DNA from: Chelonoidis abingdonii
Lineage: Eukaryota; Chordata; Testudines; Testudinidae
Direction: 5' to 3'
Assembly (NCBI RefSeq): GCF_003597395.2
Contig: NC_133771.1
Span: forward strand, 125,728,942-125,792,941
DNA length: 64,000 nucleotides
A program made the position numbers and the translations under genes. How positions within the stretch are numbered: the first letter of the stretch is position 1; every line of letters begins with the position of its first letter. This document shows positions 55,321 to 64,000 of the stretch, in pieces. Under the pieces are notes generated by a model. That model was not told the origin of the DNA. It was given only the letters and a program-made list of their open reading frames with translations, and made no database searches.

Positions 55321-55939
55321 CTCAGCTTTCATTTGTAAAATATAAGTAAGTTTAACCCTCATGGTTGCAGACAAAAGTGTGAAAAGGTGAATCCAGTGTG
55401 CCCTAAAAGCTCAGAAACCAGAAGGCCAATCAAAAGAATGGAAATTCCTTATTTTTTTAAAAATCTCATGATTTTGAGATATGGAGTGACTCAAGATTTT
55501 TGAACTCATGATGTTGACAATGCTGGGGAATATTCCAAAGAGCCTGAAGTAGTGAACCAAAAAGAACATGGCGTAAAAAGGAAACCAGCATAAGAGGCTA
55601 AACCTATTCCTGGTGGAGCTGCCATTGAAGGCAACAGAGTTGTACAAAGGATGAGTTTGGCCTGCTTAAGTCTGGGAGAAATAAGTCCTCAAGGTTTCTC
55701 AGCACGAATAGGATTTGGTGGCACCCCACCCCAGTGGCCAAAGCTAATGTGCTATAGGAAGAAAAAGGAGGAATGTGTACTTATCTGTGTGAATAAATAG
55801 GGAATCCTGAAGAACAAGAAGAGAGCCATCAGGAAGGAAAATCTGATGAATGACGTTTAACAAAAATCACTGAGGAAAAAAATATTGAAACTTATCACAC
55901 AAACTTAACAGGAAACCACTGAGGAAAATAGTTTTCTAA

Positions 55940-56341
55940 GGGCAAGTCTCAACTACAAAATTAAGTTGACCTATGTTATGTCAACGTACAGCCACTGAAG
56001 TAATTAAATCACTTTTGCACATCCACACTACACTCCTTGTGCTGGCGGTGCACATCCTCACCAGGAGCGGTGCACCAATTTAACTGTCAGTGTGGGGTAT
56101 TGTGGGACGGCTTCTGAAAGGCAGCAACAGTCGATGTAAGCAAGGCAGTGTCTACACTGATACTATGTTGACCTAACTACATGGACCTAAGCACCACATC
56201 CCTCGCAGAGATGGAGTCATTAAGTTGATGTAGTGGGGGAGATACATCGGTGGGAGCTATCTTTTAGGGTAGATGCTTACAGAGTTAGATGCTTACATAA
56301 TCTGCCTTACATCAACCTAACTCTGTAGTGTAGACCAGGCC
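55940..56341. mobile_element. Harbinger-type MITE, second of a pair, inverted
   Basis: The right end CTCTGTAGTGTAGACCAGGCC is the inverted counterpart of the left end of the MITE at 54924, and AACCTAAC, GTTGACCTA and GGGGTATTGTGGGACGGCTTC correspond to its interior. The left end GGGCAAGTCTCAACTACAAA is more diverged. It is therefore the same family in the opposite orientation, about 620 bp away. A third partial terminus occurs at 60049. Confidence 0.75.
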
Positions 56342-56499
56342 ACAGAAGTGAAAACAGGATCAGGCCTCTAAAGGAATAACTTCTGCAGTTATATTAGCTA
56401 GGTCCTAAAATTACAGTGGCTATAAATTCACATGCTCAACGGACTAAACTAATCACCAAAGAGTACTGGGGAAAAAAGCCACAGTACAGTAATGGTACC

Positions 56500-57352
56500 A
56501 TACAACATTGTGCAGTGGCAAAAGTACATTCAAAATGATCTGGGCAAATTGGAGAAATGGTCTGAAGTAAGTAGGATGAAATTCAATAAGGACAAATGCA
56601 AAGTACTCCACTTGGGAAGGAACGATCAGTTGCACACATACAAAATGGGAAATGACTGCCTAGGAAGGAGTACTGTGGAAAGGGATCTGGGGACCATAGT
56701 GGATCACAAGCTAAATATGAGTCAACAGTGTAACATTGTTGCAGAAAAAGCAAACATCATTCTGGAATGTATTAGCAGGAGTATTGTAAGCAAGACACAA
56801 GAAGTAACTCTTCTCCTCTACTCCGTGCTGATTAGGCCTCAGCTGGAGTATTGTGTCTAGTTCTGGGTGCCACATTTCAAGAAAGATCTGGACAAATTGG
56901 AGAAAGTCCAGCGAAGAGCAACAGAAATGATTAAAGGTCTAGAAAACATGACCTGTGAGGGAAGATTGAAAAAAAATTGCGTTTGTTTAGTCTGGAGACG
57001 GGAAGACTGAGAGGGCACATGATACAGTTTTCAAGTACATAAAAGATTCTTACAAAGTGGAGGGAGAACGAAATGTTTTCCTTAACCTCTGAGGATAAGG
57101 CAAGAAGCAATGGGCTTAAATTGCAGCAAGGGCAGTGTAGTTGGACATAAGAAAAACTTCTTAACTGTCAGAGTGGATAAGCACTGGAATAAATTGCCTA
57201 GGGAGGTTGTACAATCTCCACCATTGGAGATTTTTAAGAGCAGGTTAGACAAACACCTGTAAGGGATGGTCTAGATAATATTTAGTCTTGTCATGAGTGC
57301 AGGGGACTTGACTAGATGGTCCCTTCCAGTCCTACAGTTCTATGATTCTATG
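56500..57352 (+). mobile_element. CR1 LINE 3' end
   Basis: The frame 56492-56860 encodes CR1 ORF2 motifs KLEKWSEVSRMKFNKDKCKV, LHLGRNDQ, DHKLNMSQQCN and [16 protein letters not shown], then a stop. The nucleotide match continues through several frame breaks to the 3' tail GTCCCTTCCAGTCC..TTCTATGATTCTATGA, where the ATTCTATG repeat is the CR1 end signature. 5' truncated and inactive. Confidence 0.93.
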
Positions 57353-57944
57353 ACTATAGGGATGTTACACCTTCCTCTGAAGCATAGGTTATAGGTCAGT
57401 GTCGGAGACAGGAGACCAGACTAGACAAAGAACCTGCCTGGGCAGTTTGCTACTAATACAATGAGTCATAGACCAAAGAATTCGCTAGAGTTGAATTAAC
57501 TCCACCATTGTTAATTATCTGAACACATTATACTCTGCTTATTGTAACTCAGAAGATATGTTTCCCCCATATGCCAGTGAGTGGCCCAGAAAGGAAACAA
57601 TACATTAATAATCCTTCTGTAAAGTGGGAGAGAAAGTCCTCAAACCCTCAGCAAATCAACCATATTGAGTCAGTTAAATAATAAGCTCAGTTCAAACCCA
57701 TATTCATGCTGCTCCAGAGCCACCAGGGCACAGCACACTGCATCTGTCCTCCTGACCTTCTACGAAAATACCCATAGCTAGTTCATTGCCATCTAAGTTA
57801 AGAACACCTAAATGTTCTGGGATAGTCTGTGTTACTCAGCACTGATGCTTTATATCTGGATGGCTTTCATGAAAAAAAATCACAGGCCAAACTCTGTAGA
57901 CTTTATTCAGGGCAAACTTTCCCTGACATTGGTGCTAGAGCTAA
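57353..57944. other. No feature seen
   Basis: Unremarkable CpG-poor sequence between a CR1 end and the next element. Confidence 0.35.
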
Positions 57945-57949
57945 CAAGC

Positions 57950-58866
57950 TGTCATTCCTCAATCTGAACCTTAGAGTCCAAAAATAAGGTACTAGCATGA
58001 AATCCTCTAAGCTTAATTACCAGCTTAGATCTAATACACTACCACCAATCAGGATTCTGAGTACCTGATAAACTCTGGTCTCCCCAAAACCTTCCCTGGG
58101 AACCCCCAAGACCCAGACCCCCTGGATCTTAATTCAAGGAAAGTAAACTCTTTCCCTTACTAGTGTCTCTCTTAGGCTTTCCCTCCCTGGGTTACCCTAG
58201 AAGATCACTGGGATTCAACTCCTTAAATCTTAAAACAGAGGCTTTTCACTTCACCCAGAGGCAATACAGATTCAAGCTCCATGAATCTACAACAAAGGGA
58301 TTCCCCCTTTTCCCCCTCCCTTCTTTCTCTCTGTCTCCCCACAACTTCCCTGGTAAGTACAGACTCAGTTCCTTTGAGCCTTAACCAGGAGGAAAAAATC
58401 AAACAGGTCTTAAAAGGCAAAACTTTTAATAAAAAGAAAGAAAAAAAAATGAAAGGGATCTCTGTAATCTAGATGGTAAATATTACAGGGTCTTTCAGCT
58501 TATAGACAATAGAGAGAAAGCTTTTTCCAGGCAGCAATACAATTTAAAATACTTTCACCAAACACATTAACTCTACCAGCCAGATACACAGTTGCAAATA
58601 CAGAAATATCAAAAGACTATAACCGCTTTTTACTCAATACTTACTATTCTGATAATAATATAAGAGACTGTAGCAGGGAGATTGGCAAGAAACCTACGAT
58701 CTAGTCCCATCCAACTCAGGAGAGAACAAAGCAAAGCCCAAAACCACAAACAAAGGCTTCCCTCCACAGAGATTTGAAAGTATCTTGTTTCCTGATTGGT
58801 CTGTCAGGTGTGTTTGTTAACCTTTCCAGGTGAAAGAGACATTAACCTTAGCTATTGTTTATGACA
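57950..58866 (-). mobile_element. Third TG...CA element, solo-LTR-like
   Basis: A 917-bp element starting TGTCATTCCTCAATCTGAAC and ending TATTGTTTATGACA, flanked by the perfect 5-bp duplication CAAGC (57945-57949, 58867-58871). Read on - it runs TGTCATAAACAATAGC...GAATGACA and contains TTTTATTAAAAGTTTTGCC, usable as a polyadenylation region. Thus it looks like a solo LTR on -. Its whole length matches the right 940 bases of the element at 6288-7881. Unlike that element, its two ends share only TGTCAT/ATGACA. Confidence 0.8.
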
Positions 58867-59079
58867 CAAGCACTCTGCTCTTTGCAGGAGATCAGGAAAA
58901 AGCAATGCTTGGAAGAGTGTGGCAGGAGTGCCTCCCCCACTCCGATTGCTGGCTTCATGAGTTCTACGGAACCTGCGCTCTATCCAAATATTGAAAACTC
59001 TAGTCAGGGTCAGAAACCTTTCAGAAGTGGTGTGCTGGTCCATTCATTCACCTAATTTAAGGTTTTCACAGTGCCAGCA

Positions 59080-59311
59080 ATACAACATTTAACGTTCTTA
59101 GAAGGTCTCTTTCTATAAGTCTATAATATATAACTAAACTATTGTTGTGTGTAAAGTAAGTAAGGTTTTTAAATGTTTAAGAAGCTTCATTTAAAATTAA
59201 ATAAAATGCAGAGCCTCCCGGACCAGTGGCCAGGACCCAGGGAGTGTGAGTGCCACTAATAATCACCTCACGAGCCACCTTCAGCACACGTGCCATAGGT
59301 TGCCTACCCCT
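59080..59311. mobile_element. hAT element right-end fragment
   Basis: The sequence ends TGCCATAGGTTGCCTACCCC plus TG, the complement of the CAGGGGTAGGCAACC terminus of hAT (Charlie-like) elements. Upstream, GTTTAAGAAGCTTCATTTAA and GAGCCTCCCGGACCAGTGGCC belong to the same non-autonomous family as I know it. No matching left terminus was found, so only the right part is retained or the left end is too diverged. Confidence 0.6.
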
Positions 59312-60045
59312 GTTCTAGTCTGTAGGGTGATAAAGAAGTGCCTCAAAAGATTACTTGTGGGTAACTGACTTGCTGTCCTCCTGACACTGCACAGAGTGAA
59401 ACACTAGTTCTGAGAGATGTGAACTGCCCTATTTATTGGAAGGAAGGATAATGCTAAAGGCCAATGAAGACAATTTAAAGGGACACGTGACTTTAACTTT
59501 TTTAGTATTGTCTAACTTTTTCATTTTCTGAGACACCCTTTAAATATTATGTCCAATATTTAAAGGAAGTACTTTAGAATTTGCTAATGGCTTTTCTGCT
59601 CCCTGTTAATGTGTAGAAGAGTCTTCGGGGCAGATTTGCAGGGTAACACCACTAAACAGTTTCAATTCCACCCTGCCTGTCCCTTTCTGCAAGCACAGAT
59701 GCCTGCTGTTTGTGGCCTTCAGGGCAGGGGGAAGGGATTACACTGTCAAAAGAACAATGAAATTGGTGACCCACAAACTGACAAGATGCTGGCCTTGCCC
59801 TGCACCCTGCAACCACAAATTCCTCCAGCAGCTCAGTGCAATAGGGGTCACCACCAGAGTAAGGAAAGAAGGCAGGTGCCTTTCAAAGAGCTGCCTGGCA
59901 CTTCACCTGGAGCTACATGTTTGCAAGGAGTGAGTTGGATCCAGGCTCATACTGTTTTTCTCATCCTCATAAACCCACCCCTCCATCCCCAGCCTCCCAG
60001 AGTAACATGCTCACATCATCAAGGTTGAGGAAACACTGTCTTGGG
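59312..60045. other. No gene seen
   Basis: The 139-codon frame at 59609-60028 (+) has no recognisable domain and no splice or start context, and overlaps other frames. No repeat recognised. Confidence 0.35.
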
Positions 60046-60048
60046 ATA

Positions 60049-61270
60049 TGTCTACACTGCAGATTCTACTTGGATCTGGGTTCCCCAGCACGCACATCAC
60101 GTAATCACATCCACACTGGTGTTGCAGTTACACAGGAGTGTTGCTATGATTTCTGGGGGCGTGTCCCAGGGTTCGTTATGCCTCTCTAACTTGAGCAGTT
60201 CTAGAAATTGGTTCACAGTGTAAGATGGGAGAACTTGTCTGTCCTTTGCAGGCCACTGTGCAAAGCTGTTCTTAGTCCTCTAACAAATACAGTGGCGGCA
60301 CTTATGTCTCTGCACTTTCCTCACTTCTATCCATTCCAGACAGCATCAAGCCATGGATCCAGCACAGGTGGATAAGCTTCTGGTGGAGGGCATTTCAGCA
60401 GTGGCTTCTGTCTGACCCTCAACAGGCAGTGGCAGTCTCGGAGGGGAGCTCTTGCTGCAATCACTACAGAATCCTCATACATAGACCATTGCTTCTGGTG
60501 CAGGACAACTAGTACAGAAGCAACAGCTCCAGAATTTCTGCATGAAGAAGCCATGTGAGGAGCTTGTCCCAACCTTCCAGTACCAGGACATGGGTGGGAG
60601 GGAGGCCATACCAATTGCGAAGAAAGTTAGTTCTATCTGGAAGTGGACTACCTCAGACAGGTTTGTGGTGAACTGTTCAAAGCTGGCAAGTCAACAGTCA
60701 GCACTGCTGTGGTGATGGTTTGTGAGGTGATTAATACTGTGGTTTACCCCTGAGTGATTGCCATTGCTAATGTGCATGAACTAAGAGCTGGCTTTGAGAG
60801 AATGGGCTTCCTGAACTATACTGTGGCCACTGATGGCAAATATGTGCCCATAGCTTTCCTGCCACAAGGAGCATGTGAATCAACTGCAAAGGATATTACG
60901 CCATTGTTCCACAAGCTTTGGTCAACCACAGGAACAGGTTCATGCTGCCAAGATGCTGAGGCATTTACCCGGAGTGGTTGGACATGAGAGGATTTTATTC
61001 ACATCAAATGACATGATTATCAATGAGGTCTCTGCACTCACTGTTATTTCAGGGGACCCAGCCTACCCTCCATTGTCATGAAACTATACCCTGACCACAG
61101 ACCACTTGGTAGAGGATGATTTATTTACACCCTGAGCGATAGCAGAATGGTGGCAGAGTGCACATTTGGCCATCCAAAGGTAAGATGGCGCTACCTACAA
61201 AGCCATTTAGATTCCAGTGTGGCCAATGGCAACTGTATTATTGAGGCCTGCTGTGCCCTGCACAAAAACT
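60049..61270 (+). pseudogene. Second Harbinger transposase relic
   Basis: A left terminus-like GGGATATGTCTACACTGCAG lies at 60052. On +, 60640-60745 encodes the GKSTVSTAVVMVCEVIN block, matching GKSTVGAAVMQV of the copy at 25844-26284. 60754-60987 has ELRAGFERMGFLNYTVATDG with the first catalytic Asp position. 61020-61080 has VISGDPAYPP with the second Asp, and 61140-61200 encodes RMVAECTFGHPK with the Glu position. Frame changes and a stop at about 60750 separate the blocks. It is more diverged from the 22770 element than expected for one subfamily. A right terminus was not found. Confidence 0.75.
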
Positions 61271-61802
61271 AGTGATTAGGGCAAGAATTTTTGCCAGGAA
61301 TGGGTCTCAAGAAACTTCTGGTTTTCAGGCCTAGAACAGGTAGACAGAAAATGCACCTGGCACCACTGGGGCTGGGCACAGGCAAGTGAGGGAAATAGGG
61401 TAGTGGAACTGGAAGTCAGAAGCGTACATGTTCTCCCTGTCCCCAGTTGTATAGGGGTAGAGTGAACAGGGAACATCTGCCCATTCAACTTTGTGGAGTG
61501 GTTTATAGCCCATCCGACCCCTGAATTGTCCAGTGCCTGCATTGGCTGAGGGATATGGTAGGATAATCTGTGGGCAGTGGTGATGATCCAGGAGCTGGGG
61601 ACTATAGCCTGTTGGCTGTGAGGATGAGCAGTCACTCAGACTGGTCCTTCTTCTGCACAGTTTTGCTTTCCTCCCTCTCTGCATTCTCCCTCTCCATGTC
61701 ATAACCCAGAAATACTTCCACTTATGCTGCATGATATGACAAAAATGGCAGCTACCACTTACTTGGTGCGATGGAATACACCCCTGTATTCATACCCTAC
61801 AC

Positions 61803-62047
61803 CAGCAATCCCCAAATTGTGGGGTGCACCTTCCTAGGGGGGTGTGGTGGAACATTTGATAGGGGCACAGTGGGGCCTGGGCAAGCCCTATGGGAAGTGG
61901 GGAGGGAGTGCCACTCAGGCCTGCTCTGTCCCCCAGCCCTCCCAGCCGCTGACCCCACTCCTGGCTGCGGCCCCCCAGTTGCGGGGGTGCAGACGAATTA
62001 CATTATGGATAAAGGGGGGCACAACATAAAAAGTTTGGGGAGTATGG
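61803..62047. mobile_element. hAT-type MITE with perfect 8-bp duplication
   Basis: The 245-bp element begins CAGCAATCCCCAAATTGTGG and ends AAAGTTTGGGGAGTATGG. It is bordered on both sides by CCCTACAC (61795-61802 and 62048-62055), a perfect 8-bp duplication. Its ends recall the CAGTGGTTCCCAAAC terminus of Charlie-type hATs. GC-rich interior, no coding sequence. Confidence 0.8.
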
Positions 62048-62109
62048 CCCTACACACTAATGTGATGATCTTTGTATGAAATATGCCATGTAAGCTATCA
62101 TTTGAAAAC

Positions 62110-62262
62110 TAGTATCAGAGGGGTAGCTGGGTTAGTCTGGATCTGTAAAAGTAGCAAAGAGTCCTGTGGCACCTTATAGACTAAGACATATTGGAGTATG
62201 AGTTTTCACGGGTGCATCCACTTCTTCGGATGCTGCCGACAGGACTCTTTGCTATTTGCAAA
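62110..62262 (+). repeat. Dispersed reptile repeat, possibly Penelope-derived
   Basis: ATCAGAGGGGTAGCTGGGTT, GTCTGGATCTGTAAAAGTAG, CAAAGAGTCCTGTGGCACC and a closing GACAGGACTCTTTGCT make a partly self-complementary unit (AGCAAAGAGTCCTGT near the start, ACAGGACTCTTTGCT at the end). It shares words with 46960-47025 and 28250-28290 in the opposite sense. Confidence 0.5.
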
Positions 62263-62910
62263 CTAATAACTCGCTGGTCAATAATATCACAGTGAAATGT
62301 ATGTAGCAACCTTATGTGTGAAGTTATGACATCCCCCCTGTATAATGTAACATGTTTGTGTATCCTCAGTTAGGTAAAAGTAGTCAAGCAGATCTTAAAC
62401 AAAGGACTGTGTGTTTGCCGCTAATTGCATATAAGCTGCAAACAGAGTCCTCAGACAGCAAGAGAAAGAAGGAAGAAGACAAAGAAAACCTGCATCTGAG
62501 CAAACAGACAGTAGAGAGAGAATCACATGAACCACCCCACCACGACCAAGTTTGACATCTTCTTGCTCGCAACTGAAAAAAACTTTATCTAGGGGCGCTC
62601 TCAGGAAAATGCATTTCATAGGGTGACTGAACTATAAAAGTGAGGACCAAAACCATCAAATTATCTCTCCTTAACTGTAACGGTGTTGCAGTCATCCCTC
62701 CCCTTCTGGGCTGGAGGGAAGCCACACAGCCTCACAACATCACCAGGATCACGGCCTAAGAGAATTAGCAAAGCAGGCATTTGAATCCTGACCAGCCTAA
62801 CAGGGCTTACCTATCAAATAATCAAGGGTCAAAGCAAACACAGCAGTCTATAGTCTGTGGGCCCTTTAGCCAGGAGCAGAGCAAACAGAAAAGTTTGGGA
62901 TATAGTGTCC
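62263..62910. other. No gene seen
   Basis: Contains TATAATGTAACATG and an A/G-rich segment at 62455-62525. No recognised repeat termini and no supported frame. Confidence 0.3.
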
Positions 62911-62917
62911 TAGCTTT

Positions 62918-62974
62918 GATAGATGGCAGACAAATATAGGCCCAGCTCTGATGGATGGCAGACAAATACAGGCC
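62918..62974 (+). repeat. Short direct duplication
   Basis: GATGGCAGACAAATATAGGC and GATGGCAGACAAATACAGGC occur side by side, about 31 bases apart, with the joining word CCAGCTCTGATG. It is a two-copy tandem duplication in otherwise GC-rich sequence. Confidence 0.7.
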
Positions 62975-63403
62975 CACTTGACTCCACCTTGTCCCAGCCC
63001 AGGGCCCTAACAGTGCTGGAGCAGCAGTCCCCAGGAGCGCCAGAGCAGCTGGCTCCTGGGAACACGGGAGCAGTGGCCAGTGTGGCTGGTCATAGGGACC
63101 GCCCAAGCACTGATCCTGGGGGTGGCCCAAGGGAGCATATGAGCAGCAGCCCCAGGGGCTGTTGTAGGGCCGGCCACACTGGTTACTACTCGAGCATCCC
63201 CAGGCAGCTGGCTCCGGGGACCGCCCAGAATGGGTGGCAAGTGGGGCAATTTGCCCCAGGCCCCGAGCTCCGCAGAGGCCCCCAAGAGAATGGCTGTGGC
63301 TCCCTCCCTGGCCCCAGCCCAACCACATCTCCACCTCTCACCCAGAGCCTTAGCGCATCCAGTAGCTTCTGGACAGCTGCAGCGTGGCTCCGGCGGGGCC
63401 CCT

Positions 63404-63535
63404 GAGCTCCGCCCCACTCAGAGCAGTGTGGTCAGGGGGCGGGGCTGCAAGCTCCAGGCCAAGTGGAGGGAGCTCAGGCCCTGCTGTAGCTCACAGCCTC
63501 TCCCCCTGACCACGCAGCTCTGAGTGGGGCGGAGC
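63404..63535. repeat. GC-rich inverted repeat
   Basis: The left arm 63404-63439 (GAGCTCCGCCCCACTCAGAG, then CAGTGTGGTCAGGGGG) pairs with the right arm 63501-63535 (CCCCCTGACCACGCAGCTCT, then GAGTGGGGCGGAGC) over about 35 bases with few mismatches, around a 61-base loop. It could be a MITE or stem-loop. The next element begins exactly at the end of the right arm. Confidence 0.8.
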
Positions 63536-63996
63536 CAGGAGCGGCGCCAGGGTATCTGACGCCGTAGGCGGACGGCCATTTCGCCGCCCCCCGCGGGTCC
63601 GGTGGACCTACCGCAGTCATTTCAGCGGGTGGTCCGCTGCTGGAAAGGCTCCGGTGGAGCTGCCGCAGTCATTTCGGCGGACGGTGCGCTGGTCTAAAGG
63701 CTCCAGCAGACCTACCGCAGTCATTTCGGCGGACAGTCCGCTGGTCTAAAGGTTCCGGTGGACCTGCCGCAGGCATGACTGCGGTAGGTCCGCCGGAGCC
63801 TTTAGACCAGCGCACCGTCCGCCGAAATGACTGCAGCATCTCCACCGGAGCCTTTCCAGCAGCGGACCGTCCGCCGAAATGACTGCGGTAGGTCCCCCAG
63901 ACCCGCGTGCCGCCCCACCCTGGTAAAATAGCGCCCCCCAAAATTCTGGCGCCCTAGGCCATTGCCTAGGTCGCCTAAATGGTAGCGCCGGCCCTG
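63536..63996. mobile_element. Palindromic GC-rich MITE of 52-bp repeats
   Basis: The termini CAGGAGCGGCGCCAGGG and AGCGCCGGCCCTG are inverted, hAT-like in their CAGG...CCTG ends. Inside, the word CCGCAGTCATTTC starts at 63611, 63663 and 63715, a 52-base period. A central palindrome CCGCAGGCATGACTGCGG lies at 63767-63784. Two further units follow in the opposite orientation (GAAATGACTGC at about 63825 and 63877). The right-hand target duplication lies beyond the window, and the four visible bases do not match the left flank, so the duplication is unproven. Confidence 0.75.
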
Positions 63997-64000
63997 ACTG

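Noticed and set aside
62822..63417. Long frames in the GC-rich end of the window
   Set aside because: GC-rich repeat sequence lowers stop frequency; three frames on two strands are open at once and none has a domain.

Overview
This window looks like nuclear DNA from a turtle, most likely a hidden-necked (cryptodiran) turtle. The evidence is repeat content: many CR1 LINE fragments of the reptile/bird type, a tRNA-derived SINE that ends in a CR1-like tail, a Tx1-type LINE end, PIF/Harbinger and hAT elements with their MITEs, and a retrovirus-like insertion. CpG is depleted almost everywhere. The species call is an inference. There are no operons or bacterial features, and no confidently identifiable host protein-coding gene. 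The window is intergenic or intronic DNA in which most recognisable sequence is mobile-element debris.

Layout: 1-308 is an assembly gap. 309-1290 holds diverged internal repeats. 3400-4820 is a decayed tRNA gene cluster (Arg, Gly, Val, Arg, Gly), with a 123-bp hAT-type MITE inserted inside the Val copy. 6288-7881 and 12179-19932 are two copies of one repeat family with TG...CA ends and 5-bp target duplications; a third is at 57950-58866. The second copy is interrupted by about 7 kb of sequence unlike anything around it (12660-19750): CpG-rich, T/G-skewed and repeat-free. This is either unpolished gap fill or foreign sequence and is the strangest part of the window. 9925-11257 is a CR1 LINE with recognisable reverse transcriptase.

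22770-27066 is a nearly complete Harbinger element (4.3 kb) with both of its genes, a Myb/SANT-like DNA-binding protein on + and a DDE transposase on -, both broken by small lesions. Directly after it (27247-27663) is an open frame behind a good splice acceptor, the only candidate host exon. 28300-31740 is a hAT transposase pseudogene split by a 1352-bp non-autonomous hAT element that carries its own 8-bp duplication. 35536-36555, 40172-40345 and 40518-40710 are further short elements. 43156-43340 is a perfect 55-bp tandem repeat.

44781-46826 is a CR1 mosaic holding a 503-bp solo-LTR-like insertion. 48850-49403 and 56500-57352 are CR1 3' ends on +. 50460-54398 is a retrovirus-like insertion on the - strand with 430-bp LTRs that differ at about six positions, a 5-bp duplication, a polypurine tract, an integrase C-terminal remnant, an env-position region, and an unrecognised open frame next to the primer-binding site. 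From 60049 on there is a second Harbinger transposase relic, more hAT MITEs, and at the end of the window a GC-rich palindromic element built from 52-bp repeats.

Family names rest on recognition by eye of termini, target duplications and protein motifs; no search or alignment program was run.
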